A stretch of DNA of 64,000 nucleotides from an uncultured Rhodospirillaceae bacterium (GTDB lineage: Bacteria > Pseudomonadota > Alphaproteobacteria > Azospirillales > Azospirillaceae). The position numbers and the translations under genes are program-made. Under the pieces are notes generated by a model. That model saw nothing but the letters and a program-made list of their open reading frames with translations. It ran no database searches and was not told the DNA's origin. The stretch is taken from the NCBI GenBank assembly GCA_937927415.1, contig CALBDS010000001.1, forward strand, positions 321,371 through 385,370, read 5' to 3'. Shown one piece after another: positions 16,751 through 25,193 of this stretch. Within the stretch, counting starts at the first letter, position 1. Each line of letters begins with the position of its first letter.

Positions 16751-16780
16751 CCCCTACCCGTCCACCCCCTACCCGTCCAC
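16751..16780. repeat. Perfect 15-base tandem duplication
   Basis: The 15-base unit CCCCTACCCGTCCAC occurs twice without mismatch (16751-16765 and 16766-16780). The second copy holds the ligase stop codon on the minus strand (16769-16771), so the first copy holds a duplicate in-frame stop. Confidence 0.9.
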
Positions 16781-18349
16781 CATGGCTTCCAGAACGGCGA
16801 GGGTATCGGCCGTTGCCGCCGGCTCGCCCCAGCACACCCGCCGGATGCACGGCGCGCGCAGGACCAGACCGCATTTGTGGCGGGTGGAGCGGGCGGCGGC
16901 GTCGAACCCCACCTCCACCACCAGTTCCGGCGGCACTTCGCGCACCGGACCGACGCGGTTGACGGTGTTGGCGGCGATCCAGCGGTCCAGGTCCCGCCGG
17001 TCGGCATCGGGCAGCGCCGCCGCGGCCTTGCCCACCGGCAACAGGTCGGCACCCCGCCTCACCCCGGCGGTGTAGCTGTCGAACGCCGCGGCACCGGGGC
17101 CGCTGCCCCGCTGGCCGTACATCAGCACGGCGCGCACCGTCCGCTCCCGGCGTTTCCACACCCGCCACGCCCCACCCGCGCCCGCCGGGTCATAGGCGGC
17201 ATCGCGACGCTTCAGAATCAGCCCGCGCACGCACGCCCCGGCGATGCCGTCATGAAGCCGCCGGGCCGTCTCCCAATCCTCCAGCGGCAGCAGCGGCGAC
17301 AGCTCCAGCCGCGGCGACGAGGACGCCGCCGCGAACCAGTGCTCCAGCCGGGCGCGGCGGGCGGCGAAGGGCAGCGGGCGCAGATCCTCCGTCCCCTCGG
17401 CCAGCATGTCGAACAGGCGGACGAACACCGGCGGCAGCGACGGCACCTTCGCCGTCCGCTTCAGACGCGGCTGGATGGCCGCGGCGGGGAGCGGGGAGAA
17501 GGGCGGCCCCTCCTCCGCCGCGGCCAGCAATTCCCCCTCGACCGCGCCGTCGAAGGTCACGGCCGCGGCGATTTCGGGAAAAAGGGCCGAGAGATCCTCG
17601 CCGTTGCGGCCATAGACCGCCCGCTGCCCGCCATGCCCCACAAGCTGCACCCGCAGCCCGTCCCATTGCCATTCCATGACCCAAGCGGCGGGGTCGAGCG
17701 TCGCCGGTTCCCCAGTCCCCAAAGGCAGCGCCGGCATGACGGGGCGAAAGACAGCGCCCCCGGCCGCCGCCGGACGCGGCCCCCGCCGCTCCAGCCACGC
17801 GAACAGCGGTTCATAAGGGGGGGTAAGGCCGTGCCAGCATTCTTCCACCGCATGGGCATCCACCCCACCCCACGCGGCCAGCGCCTCCATCACCAGCCGC
17901 GGGCCGACATCCACCCGCAAGGTGCCGCCCGCCAGCTTCAGCAGGGTGTAGCGGCCGACGGCATCCAGGGTGTCCAGCCAGCCTTCCAGCAGTTCCTCCA
18001 CCCCGCCGCGGGGAACGGTGCCCAGCGCCGCCGCCACCTCGGCGATGGAGGGCGGCAGGCTGTTGGCGCGCGGCGGCGGATCGGGCCACATCAGCGCCAG
18101 GGTTTCCGCCAGATCGCCGACGAAGCCGTGGGACAGGGCGAACAGCGCCGGATCGGTGCGGCGGGCGGCCAGAGCGCGCAGCACCGCCGGGCGGGCCGGG
18201 CGCGCGTTCACCACCCCCAGCAGCACCGCCAGCCCCCACCCGCGGTCCGGATCGGGGACGGTGGCGGCGTAATCGGCCAGAAGCCGCCGCTTCCCCTCAT
18301 CCGACGGCATGAAGGCCAGGGCTTCGGCCAGACGGGCGAAACGCTTCAC
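16769..18349 (-). CDS. ATP-dependent DNA ligase homologue with lost catalytic residues
   Basis: A 526-residue member of the ligase family from the bacterial ligase-associated repair cluster (ligase, exonuclease, Lhr-core helicase, PdeM). The start is GTG at 18347-18349, overlapping the exonuclease stop by four bases. The N-terminal DNA-binding part is family-like (FARLAEALAFMPSDEGKRRL, GDLAETLALMWP). The catalytic motifs are not. Motif I (normally EWKWDGxR) reads EWQWDGLR, so the lysine that takes AMP is Gln228. Motif III is VEGEL (usually LDGEL). Motif IV has Arg375 where Glu is expected (VRGLILK; Lys380 kept). Motif V is WRVWK instead of WWKWK. The OB-fold end is recognisable but diverged (RHKCGLVLRAP). 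Self-adenylation looks impossible, so this is probably a structural or regulatory remnant. Frame and length are intact. Confidence 0.85.
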   Translation of the reverse strand: MKRFARLAEALAFMPSDEGKRRLLADYAATVPDPDRGWGLAVLLGVVNARPARPAVLRALAARRTDPALFALSHGFVGDLAETLALMWPDPPPRANSLPPSIAEVAAALGTVPRGGVEELLEGWLDTLDAVGRYTLLKLAGGTLRVDVGPRLVMEALAAWGGVDAHAVEECWHGLTPPYEPLFAWLERRGPRPAAAGGAVFRPVMPALPLGTGEPATLDPAAWVMEWQWDGLRVQLVGHGGQRAVYGRNGEDLSALFPEIAAAVTFDGAVEGELLAAAEEGPPFSPLPAAAIQPRLKRTAKVPSLPPVFVRLFDMLAEGTEDLRPLPFAARRARLEHWFAAASSSPRLELSPLLPLEDWETARRLHDGIAGACVRGLILKRRDAAYDPAGAGGAWRVWKRRERTVRAVLMYGQRGSGPGAAAFDSYTAGVRRGADLLPVGKAAAALPDADRRDLDRWIAANTVNRVGPVREVPPELVVEVGFDAAARSTRHKCGLVLRAPCIRRVCWGEPAATADTLAVLEAMVDG

Positions 18350-19383
18350 TCCCCCTCCTCCCCTTCCCCGCCGCGGCCGACCAGGGCCAGGGCGCGGGCG
18401 CGGATGCCCATCCGGGCCGCCTGATGCGACAGGGCATCGTCGCGGCCATGGGTGATCCACACCTCCGCCGGGGAAAGTTCGGCCAGGGTGGCGGTCAACT
18501 CGTCCCAATCGGCATGGTCGGAAATCACCAGCGGCAGTTCCGCCCCCCGCTGCCGCGCCCATTGCCGCACCCGCACCCAGCCGGAGGCCACGGCCAGCAC
18601 CGGATCGCTGAGTGCTGCCGCCCACCCGCCGCCCCCGCTCCCCGACACCATCACCACCGCCCCCTTCAGCGCGGCGGCGTCGGCCCCCACGACCGGGCGC
18701 AGGTCGCCCAGATCGACCCCGAAACGGGTGTAGAGGGCGCACAGCGGCTCCAGCGCGCTGTGCAGATAGATGGGGTGGTCATAGCCGGCGGCGCGCAGCA
18801 GGGCGATGACCCGCTGGCATTTCCCCAGAGCATAGACCGACACCACATGACTGCGCTCGGGGAACAGGGCCAGGGAGTGGAGCAGCCGCCCGATCTCCTC
18901 CCCCTCCGGCGGGTGGCGGAACACCGGCAGGGCGAAGGTGGCCTCGGTCACGAACACGTCGCAGGGCACCGGCTCGAACGGGGCACAGGTGGGATCGGGG
19001 CGGCGCTTGTAATCCCCCGACACCACCACCCGCGCGCCCGCGTGCTCCACCACCACCTGGGCGCTGCCCAGCACATGGCCGGCGGGGGCCAGCCGCACCC
19101 GCACACCGCACACCGTCAGCGTGTCGCCGCAGTCCAGCGGCTGGCGCACGGTTCCGGCGGAACGGCCCAGCCGCTGTTCCATGATCGCCAGGGTGGCCGG
19201 AGTCGCCAGCACATGGGCATGCCCGCCGCGGGCGTGGTCGGAATGGCCGTGGGTGACGACGGCACGGTCCACCGCCCGCACCGGATCGATGAAGAAATCC
19301 CCCGGCGCGACATACAGCCCGGCGGGTGTGGGGTAGATCCAGCGGCCAGCCGCCGCCGCACGGGTCACCGACGGGGTGAACAT
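18346..19383 (-). CDS. Ligase-associated DNA damage response exonuclease (metallo-beta-lactamase fold)
   Basis: A 345-residue predicted nuclease of the beta-CASP/metallo-beta-lactamase fold, the Exo component of the ligase-associated repair cluster. Metal motifs are intact: VVTHGHSDHARGGH, SGDYKRRPDPTCAPFEP, VFVTEATFALPVFRHP, LVISDHADWDEL and VWITHGRDDAL. The family-typical beginning is TPAGLYVAPGDFFIDPVRAV. The start chosen is ATG at 19381-19383 (MFTPSV); ATG at 19390-19392 is equally possible, and the open frame reaches further up without family resemblance. The stop overlaps the ligase start (GTGA), so the two are coupled. Divergent from the ferredoxin gene. Confidence 0.9.
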   Translation of the reverse strand: MFTPSVTRAAAAGRWIYPTPAGLYVAPGDFFIDPVRAVDRAVVTHGHSDHARGGHAHVLATPATLAIMEQRLGRSAGTVRQPLDCGDTLTVCGVRVRLAPAGHVLGSAQVVVEHAGARVVVSGDYKRRPDPTCAPFEPVPCDVFVTEATFALPVFRHPPEGEEIGRLLHSLALFPERSHVVSVYALGKCQRVIALLRAAGYDHPIYLHSALEPLCALYTRFGVDLGDLRPVVGADAAALKGAVVMVSGSGGGGWAAALSDPVLAVASGWVRVRQWARQRGAELPLVISDHADWDELTATLAELSPAEVWITHGRDDALSHQAARMGIRARALALVGRGGEGEEGE

Positions 19384-19535
19384 CGCCGCCATCCGTCCGA
19401 AGATTGATTGTTTGCCTGAATAACCATACTGATTGTGCGGCCAACAATTCTGTGGCAGTTGACGGTCATCGCGCACCGTTCCCCCGGTGCCGAGATCCTG
19501 AGATGACATCCCATTCGACGGAAGGAGCGATTCCC

Positions 19536-19922
19536 ATGGCGAACGTCACTTTCTCCGGTCCCATGCTCGACAAGGACATCACCGTGTACGCCGTGGCCGG
19601 CGACACCGGCACCCTGCTGAGCCTCGCCAAGAAGCACAACATTGCCATTCCGTTCCAGTGCCAGGACGGTCAGTGCGGATCGTGTCTGGTGAAGATCACC
19701 CACCTGGACACCAACAAGGCGCCGCTGGCGGTGGACCTGACCGAAAAGGAAAAGGTCACGCTGTCGGTCAACGGCAAGCTGAGCAAGGACCGGCTCCAGG
19801 CGGCGGAAAACGATCACCGCCCGCCGCCGTACCGTCTGGCCTGCCAGTACATCGTGCGTGACGAAAACATCCTGGTGCAGTTCACCGGCGAACCCGGTGT
19901 CGAAATCGACCTGCGCAAGTGA
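19536..19922 (+). CDS. Plant-type 2Fe-2S ferredoxin (FdxC-like)
   Basis: A 128-residue soluble ferredoxin. Cluster ligands are the CxxxxCxxC of FQCQDGQCGSCLVKI and a fourth Cys in RLACQYIV. The order and the flanks (ITVYAVAGDTGTLLSLAKKH; PPPYRLACQ; ILVQFTGEPGVEI) resemble the FdxC/FdIV ferredoxins of purple bacteria, which are tied to nitrogen fixation in some species. I found no nif gene or convincing sigma-54 promoter here, so that link is open. The start ATG has an AAGGAG site; an earlier in-frame ATG adds 11 residues with no family match. Followed by a strong terminator, so monocistronic. Confidence 0.88.
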   Translation: MANVTFSGPMLDKDITVYAVAGDTGTLLSLAKKHNIAIPFQCQDGQCGSCLVKITHLDTNKAPLAVDLTEKEKVTLSVNGKLSKDRLQAAENDHRPPPYRLACQYIVRDENILVQFTGEPGVEIDLRK

Positions 19923-19927
19923 GTGCC

Positions 19928-19960
19928 GCCCCTCTCCCGTCCGCGGGGGAGGGGCTTTTT
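19928..19960 (+). terminator. Rho-independent terminator of the ferredoxin gene
   Basis: An 11-base-pair GC-rich stem (19928-19938 with 19945-19955, one G/T pair) with a six-base loop, followed by TTTTT (19956-19960). It begins six bases after the ferredoxin stop codon. Confidence 0.9.
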
Positions 19961-19988
19961 CCCACCCCCGGCTTGGGCATTGAGGGCG

Positions 19989-21011
19989 TCAGTAGATGAG
20001 ATCGTTTTCGCCGCTGCCTTCGGCGATGACGATTTCGCCGCGGGCGGCAAGGTCCTTGGCAAGCTGGACCATGTACATCTGCGCCTCGTCCACGTCGCGC
20101 ACGCGCACCGGCCCCATTGCCGCCATGTCTTCGCGCAGGATCTTGGCCGCGCGTTCGGACATGTTGGAGAAGAACAGGTCCTTCAGCGTTTCCGACGCCC
20201 CCTTCAGCGCGGTGCCCAGCTTGGTCTTGTCCACCACGCGCATCAGCGCCTGCACGCCGGACGGGTCGAGCTTGGACAGATCCTCGAAGGTGAACATCAG
20301 CGCCTTGATGCGTTCGGCGCTGTCGCGGTTGCGCTCCTCCAGGGCCGCCATGAAGCGGTGCTCGGTGGTGCGGTCCAGGTTGTTGAAGATTTCCGCCAGC
20401 AGTTCGTGGCTGTCGCGCCGGCTGGTGCGGGCCAGGTTGGTCATGAACTCGGTGCGCAGCGTGCGTTCCACGTCGTCCAGCACCTCCTTCTGCACCGCTT
20501 CCATGCGCAGCATGCGCATGATGACTTCCATGGCGAAGCTTTCCGGCAGCAGCGACAGCACGCGGCCCGCGTGCTCGGACCGGATCTTGGACAGCACCAC
20601 GGCGACGGTCTGGGGGTATTCGTTCTTCAGATAGTTGGCGAGCACCGTCTCGTTCACGTTGCCCAGCTTGTCCCACATGGTACGGCCGGCGGGACCACGG
20701 ATTTCCTCCATGATCGAATCGACCTTGTCCTTGGGCAGCGTCTTCAACAGCAGCCGCTCGGTGCTGTCGAAGGTGCCAACCAGGGAGCCGGTGGCCGACA
20801 TCTGTTCGGCGAATTCCACGAACAGGCGTTCGATCAGGTTGGCCGACACCGTGCCCAGATTGGCCATGACCTGGGACAGTTCCTTGATCTCTTCGTCGTC
20901 CATCATGGAAAAGAGCTTCGAGGAATGCTCTTCGCCCAGTGCCAGCATCATGATCGCCGCTTTTTCAGGCCCCGTAAGGGTGCGGTAATCCTCGCGCACT
21001 TTGAGCGCCAT
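19989..21011 (-). CDS. fliG: Flagellar motor switch protein FliG
   Basis: A 340-residue FliG, the rotor protein that joins the MS ring (FliF) to the C-ring and transmits torque from the stator. The N-terminal FliF-binding domain starts LTGPEKAAIMMLALGEE. The middle-domain EHPQ motif reads EYPQ (LKNEYPQTVAVVLSKI). The C-terminal torque domain has MFTFEDLSKLDPSGVQALMR, LKDLFFSNMSERAAKIL and MGPVRVRDVDEAQ, keeping the charged residues that meet the stator. Length is normal. It is isolated from other flagellar genes here, 155 bases downstream of the helicase gene on the same strand, so it may be partly cotranscribed with a repair gene. Confidence 0.96.
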   Translation of the reverse strand: MALKVREDYRTLTGPEKAAIMMLALGEEHSSKLFSMMDDEEIKELSQVMANLGTVSANLIERLFVEFAEQMSATGSLVGTFDSTERLLLKTLPKDKVDSIMEEIRGPAGRTMWDKLGNVNETVLANYLKNEYPQTVAVVLSKIRSEHAGRVLSLLPESFAMEVIMRMLRMEAVQKEVLDDVERTLRTEFMTNLARTSRRDSHELLAEIFNNLDRTTEHRFMAALEERNRDSAERIKALMFTFEDLSKLDPSGVQALMRVVDKTKLGTALKGASETLKDLFFSNMSERAAKILREDMAAMGPVRVRDVDEAQMYMVQLAKDLAARGEIVIAEGSGENDLIY

Positions 21012-21166
21012 GCCCTGACCTCCAACACAACGGAAACCGGCGGCGGACGGATCCGATGCTCCGCCGGCGGGGGTGGATTATTGCGAAAATGCATCCGCCC
21101 GTCCATGCCCCGCCCGGCGCTTGCCGGAAATATGTATGGGACACGAGATATGTGTGGAACGGGGGC

Positions 21167-23623
21167 CTAGAGATCCAGTCTTCCCTGCCCGCCTTTTGCG
21201 GGGGGCAGCGTTTCCGGCATCGCTTCGGCCACCAGTTCGGCGGCGGCCTGTTCCAGCAATTCGTCGGTGGCGCTGCCCGACACCCGTTCCCGCCCGATCT
21301 CCAGAATGACCGGCACCGCCAGCGGCGAAATGCGGTCCAGATCCTGGCGCACGATCCGCCCGCGCACACGGGCCAGGAAATCGCCGAGGCGCCGCACGTC
21401 GGTCAGGCCGCCCGCCGCATCCGCCCGCGTGGCGCGCAGCAGCAGGTGCCCCGGATCGTGCCGCCGCAGCACGTCGTAAATCAGGTCGGAGGAAAAGGTC
21501 ACCTGCCGCCCGGTCTTTTCCTGCCCCGGATGGCGGCGGTCGATGATGCCGGTGATGAGCGCCACGTTGCGGAATGTGCGCCGCAGCATGGAGGATTCAT
21601 CCATCCACTCCTCCAGATCGTCGCCCAGCATGTCCTGATGGAACAGCGCGTCCATGTCGGAGGGCGTGCGCAGGCTCCACACCGCCAGCACGTAATCGGT
21701 GGCGACGAAGCCCAGCGGCCCGGCCCCCATGCGCTCCATCCGCCGGGTCAGCAGCATCCCCAGCGTCTGGTGGGCGTTGCGCCCCTCGAAGGCATAGGCC
21801 ACCAGGAAGCGTTTGCCGTGGTGGGGAAAGGTTTCCACCAGCAGCCCGTCGCGCCCCGGCAGCACCGACCGCCACCGCTGGAGCCGCAGCCATTCCTGAA
21901 CGGCGTCGGGCAGCCCGGCCCAGGCGGCGGGATCGGCCAGCAGCCCGCGCACCCGTTCGGCCAGATGGGTGGACAGGGGCAGCCGCCCGCCGGCATAGAC
22001 CGGCACCTTGGGATCGCCGGTGCCGCCCTTGCCCACCACCGCCTCCATCTCCCGCACGCCGAGGAAGGTGACGATCTGCCCGGCAAAGGCAAAGGTATCG
22101 CCGGGGGTCAGGCCCTGGATGAAATACTCCTCCACCTCCCCCAGCACGATGCCGCGGTTCAGGCGCACGCGCAGCATGGCTTCCTGCACGATGGTGCCGG
22201 CGTTCAGGCGGTATTGCCGCATCGCTTGAGCCGAGGCGACGGCCCAGCGCCCGTCCTCCCCCTGTGTCAGCCGGCGGAACCGTTCGTAGCTGCCCAGCGC
22301 GTAGCCGCCGGTCGCCACGAAATCCAGCACGTCGTCGAAATCGTCCCGCGGCAACCCGGCATAGGGGGCGGCGGTGATGATCTCCTCGTACAGCTCATCG
22401 GCGGCGAAGGGGGCCGCACAGCCCATGCCCAGCACATGCTGGGCCAGCACGTCCAGCCCGCCCGGCCGCGGCGGGTCGCCGTCCAGCGTGTGTTCGCGCA
22501 CGGCATCGGCCGCGGCACGGCATTCCAGCACCTCGAAACGGTTGCCGGGGACCAGCAGGGCGCGGCTGGGTTCGTCCAGCCGGTGGTTGGCCCGGCCGAT
22601 GCGCTGCACCAGCCGGCTGGCCCCCTTGGGCGCGCCCATCTGCACCACCAGATCCACCGACGCCCAGTCGATGCCCATGTCCAGCGACGAGGTGGCGACC
22701 ACCGCCCGCAGGTCGCCGCGGGCCATGGCCGCTTCCACCTTGCGCCGCTGCTCAGGCGACAGCGAACCGTGGTGCAAAGCGATGGGCAGGGTGTCGTCGT
22801 TGATCCGCCACAACGCCTGAAAGATCAGTTCGGCCTGGGCGCGGGTGTTGACGAAGACCAGCACCGTCCGGTGGCGGCGGATCTCCTCGTACACTTCCCT
22901 CAGGGCGTGCATGGCCATGTGCCCGGCCCAGGGCAGCCGTTCGCGGGTGTCGAGGATGTCCACCCGCGGCTCGGCCCCCGCCCGCCCCTGGATCAGCCGC
23001 ACGTCACCCCCATCGGCATGGCCGGTGCGCGACAGCCACGCCAGCAGGTGCGCCGGCTCCGCCACCGTGGCCGACAGCCCCACCCGCCGGGCCGCCGGAG
23101 CCAGCCGCCCCAGCCGCGCCAGCCCCAGCGCCAGCAAATCGCCGCGCTTGGTGCCGGCCAGGGCGTGCAGCTCGTCCACGATCACCGCGCGCAAGGGGCG
23201 GAAGATGTCGCCCGCGTCCGGGTAGGACAGCATCAGCGCCAGGCTTTCCGGCGTGGTCATCAGGATGTGCGGCGGGTGGGCGCGCTGGCGCCGCCGCTTG
23301 GCCTCCGGCGTGTCGCCGGTGCGGGTTTCGGCGCGGATGGGCAGGCGCATTTCCGCCACCGGAATCTCCAGGTTCCGCTGCACGTCCACCGCCAGCGCCT
23401 TCAGCGGCGAGATGTAAAGGGTGTGCAGCCCGTCGCGGGGCCGTTCGGACAGTTCGATCAGGCTGGCCAGGAACCCGGCCAGCGTCTTGCCGCCGCCGGT
23501 GGGGGCGATCAGCAGCGCGCTCGCCCCCTCGGCCGCGGCCTGGACCATGGCGCGCTGGTGGGCGTGCGGCTCCCACCCGCGGGTGCGGAACCAGCCGAGA
23601 ATGTTGGGAGGAATGAGCGGCAT
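21167..23623 (-). CDS. Ligase-associated Lhr-core DEXH-box helicase
   Basis: An 818-residue superfamily 2 DNA helicase of the Lhr-core type found in the ligase-associated DNA damage cluster. Helicase motifs in order: HQRAMVQAA (Q-like), APTGGGKTLAGF (Walker A), TTPESLALML, VDELHALAGTKRG (the DExH box, here DELH), GLSATVAEP (motif III), VFVNTRAQAELIF (IV), VATSSLDMGIDW (V) and QRIGRANHR (VI). The C-terminal half carries the Lhr winged-helix and DUF4175-like core (EEYFIQGLTPGDTFAFAG, VAYAFEGRNAHQTLG). It is separated from the exonuclease/ligase pair by fliG and the ferredoxin gene, unlike the usual compact cluster. All catalytic motifs look intact. Confidence 0.93.
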   Translation of the reverse strand: MPLIPPNILGWFRTRGWEPHAHQRAMVQAAAEGASALLIAPTGGGKTLAGFLASLIELSERPRDGLHTLYISPLKALAVDVQRNLEIPVAEMRLPIRAETRTGDTPEAKRRRQRAHPPHILMTTPESLALMLSYPDAGDIFRPLRAVIVDELHALAGTKRGDLLALGLARLGRLAPAARRVGLSATVAEPAHLLAWLSRTGHADGGDVRLIQGRAGAEPRVDILDTRERLPWAGHMAMHALREVYEEIRRHRTVLVFVNTRAQAELIFQALWRINDDTLPIALHHGSLSPEQRRKVEAAMARGDLRAVVATSSLDMGIDWASVDLVVQMGAPKGASRLVQRIGRANHRLDEPSRALLVPGNRFEVLECRAAADAVREHTLDGDPPRPGGLDVLAQHVLGMGCAAPFAADELYEEIITAAPYAGLPRDDFDDVLDFVATGGYALGSYERFRRLTQGEDGRWAVASAQAMRQYRLNAGTIVQEAMLRVRLNRGIVLGEVEEYFIQGLTPGDTFAFAGQIVTFLGVREMEAVVGKGGTGDPKVPVYAGGRLPLSTHLAERVRGLLADPAAWAGLPDAVQEWLRLQRWRSVLPGRDGLLVETFPHHGKRFLVAYAFEGRNAHQTLGMLLTRRMERMGAGPLGFVATDYVLAVWSLRTPSDMDALFHQDMLGDDLEEWMDESSMLRRTFRNVALITGIIDRRHPGQEKTGRQVTFSSDLIYDVLRRHDPGHLLLRATRADAAGGLTDVRRLGDFLARVRGRIVRQDLDRISPLAVPVILEIGRERVSGSATDELLEQAAAELVAEAMPETLPPAKGGQGRLDL

Positions 23624-23738
23624 GGTCGGATCCGGAAGGGGTACCCTCTGACCCTAAGCGTTGATTGATCTGTTCAGCACACTGATTATCGCGTTATTGT
23701 TGTGGATGCTTGAGGAGGGCGTGCTTGAGGGGTGACAA

Positions 23739-24164
23739 ATGTACACGAATGAGGAAATCAACGATATCAATCGTGTGAGGCGGCACGGGAACAATCATAC
23801 CCCGACCACGTTCGTCGGGCTGATCGAACTGCAGAACCAGATCGCCCACAGGCCCGCCGCCACCTCATCCACGTCGAGCGGAGGGGGCAGCCCCATGTTC
23901 GACGACAGCGAGTTCGGGATTTTTGCCCGGATTTTGCTGTTTTTCAGCCGGCTTGCGACCTTTCCCGCCTCCCTCTACGCCGCGTGGCGGATCTGGTTGT
24001 TCATGGCGGAAAATGTGACGGTCGGGCAAGGATGGGCGTTCTTCAACGTGCTGATTCTGCCCTGCTTTTCACTCGTTGCCGGCTTTGGCGTGGTGATGAT
24101 GCTGGGCGATGCCCTTATCAAGATGGCGATGCGCCAGTGCCCCCGGGTCTTTCTGGCCCGATGA
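23739..24164 (+). CDS. Hypothetical membrane protein
   Basis: A 141-residue protein I do not recognise. The start ATG has a GAGGGGTG site. Residues 1-60 are polar (MYTNEEINDINRVRRHGNNH, then a Ser/Thr/Gly linker), followed by two hydrophobic segments: FGIFARILLFFSRLATFPAS with LYAAWRIWLFM, and FFNVLILPCFSLVAGFGVVM. The end is short and basic. A second possible start at the Met of MFDDSEFG would give only the membrane part. It precedes the rhomboid gene by about 140 bases on the same strand. No function can be assigned. Confidence 0.55.
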   Translation: MYTNEEINDINRVRRHGNNHTPTTFVGLIELQNQIAHRPAATSSTSSGGGSPMFDDSEFGIFARILLFFSRLATFPASLYAAWRIWLFMAENVTVGQGWAFFNVLILPCFSLVAGFGVVMMLGDALIKMAMRQCPRVFLAR

Positions 24165-24301
24165 GATGACCGGGGGCTTCCGGCGGGAACGTTTTCCCGC
24201 GTCCCCCGAACCCCATATCTGGTTGGATGCCTTCCATACGCTGCGCACTGTCTGCGCCGGTGTGTGGGGCCGGTGATTCAGGGGATGCGGGGGAGCGGCC
24301 G

Positions 24302-25108
24302 ATGGTCTGGGTGGCGGTGGGGGCCGGCAATCCGCAGCACCTCAGGGGGGTGGCGACGGTCAACCGCGCCCTGATCCTGGTCTGCGTGGCAGCGTTCATC
24401 CTGGGGCCGCTGCCGGAGAAGTACGCCTTCCTCCCCGCCTATCTGTTCGGCACGCCGGAGATGCCGGGGCTGATGTCCCTGGAAAGCGGGCTTCTGGGGC
24501 TGGTGGGGCATGTGTTCCTGCACGCCGATCCCATCCACATCGTCACCAACATGATCGCGCTGTGGATCTTCGGCGACGCCGTGGAGGATGCGCTGGGCCA
24601 TGGGCGCTATCTGCTGTTCTTCTTCCTGTGCGCCGCCGCCGGGGCGCTGGCCGAGGGCGCCATGACGCCGGAGCCGCTGCGCCCGCTGGTGGGGGCCAGC
24701 GGGGCGATTTCCGGGGTGATGGGGGCCTATCTGCTGCTGCACCCCCACGCGCGCATCCTGGTGCTGCTCTTCCTGCGCATTCCGGTGCTGCTGCCGGCGT
24801 CGGTCCTGGTGGGTGGGGATCTGGCGGCCAATGTGGCGATGGTGGTGCTGCGCCCGCAAGACGCCGCCGTGGACGATGTGGCGTGGTGGGCGCATCTGGG
24901 CGGGTTCGCCGCCGGGATGCTGCTGGTGGTGGTGATGCGCCGCCGCGGCGTGCCGCTGTTCCACCCGCCATCGGCCTATCCGCCCGTGCCGTTCCCGCGG
25001 GTGCAGCGGATCGTGCCGGACATGTTTTCCCCGCGCGGGGCACGGCGGGCGGCGGGAAAGGCGGTGCTGTATCTGGCGCTGGTGCTGCTGCTCATCGGGA
25101 CGCTGTAG
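24302..25108 (+). CDS. Rhomboid family intramembrane serine protease
   Basis: A 268-residue polytopic membrane protein of the rhomboid family. The catalytic Ser is in VGASGAISGVMGAY (GxSG), and the catalytic His in the later helix VAWWAHLGGFAAGM. The family loop HVFLHADPIHIVTNMIALWIF is present, with the His and Asn that line the oxyanion site. About six to seven membrane helices can be drawn. The C-terminal 50 residues after the last catalytic helix are cytoplasmic and proline-rich, then one more hydrophobic stretch. The start ATG at 24302 has a GGGGAG site. It is 85 bases upstream of mtnP. Substrates are unknown. Confidence 0.9.
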   Translation: MVWVAVGAGNPQHLRGVATVNRALILVCVAAFILGPLPEKYAFLPAYLFGTPEMPGLMSLESGLLGLVGHVFLHADPIHIVTNMIALWIFGDAVEDALGHGRYLLFFFLCAAAGALAEGAMTPEPLRPLVGASGAISGVMGAYLLLHPHARILVLLFLRIPVLLPASVLVGGDLAANVAMVVLRPQDAAVDDVAWWAHLGGFAAGMLLVVVMRRRGVPLFHPPSAYPPVPFPRVQRIVPDMFSPRGARRAAGKAVLYLALVLLLIGTL

Positions 25109-25193
25109 GGCACCGCTTGCACCGGCGCGGCCAAGCTGGAACACTGCGCCCCGCCGAACGGCGACAGCAGCATTGGAAAAGCGAGAGGCAGAC

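Noticed and set aside
19384..19535. Sigma-54 promoter in front of the FdxC-like ferredoxin
   Set aside because: A TGGCAG is present, but no GC element follows at the required spacing, so the -24/-12 pattern is not met.
24227..24301. Longer N-terminus for the rhomboid protein starting at 24227
   Set aside because: The extra 25 residues have no hydrophobic or family-like sequence, while ATG at 24302 has a good ribosome binding site.
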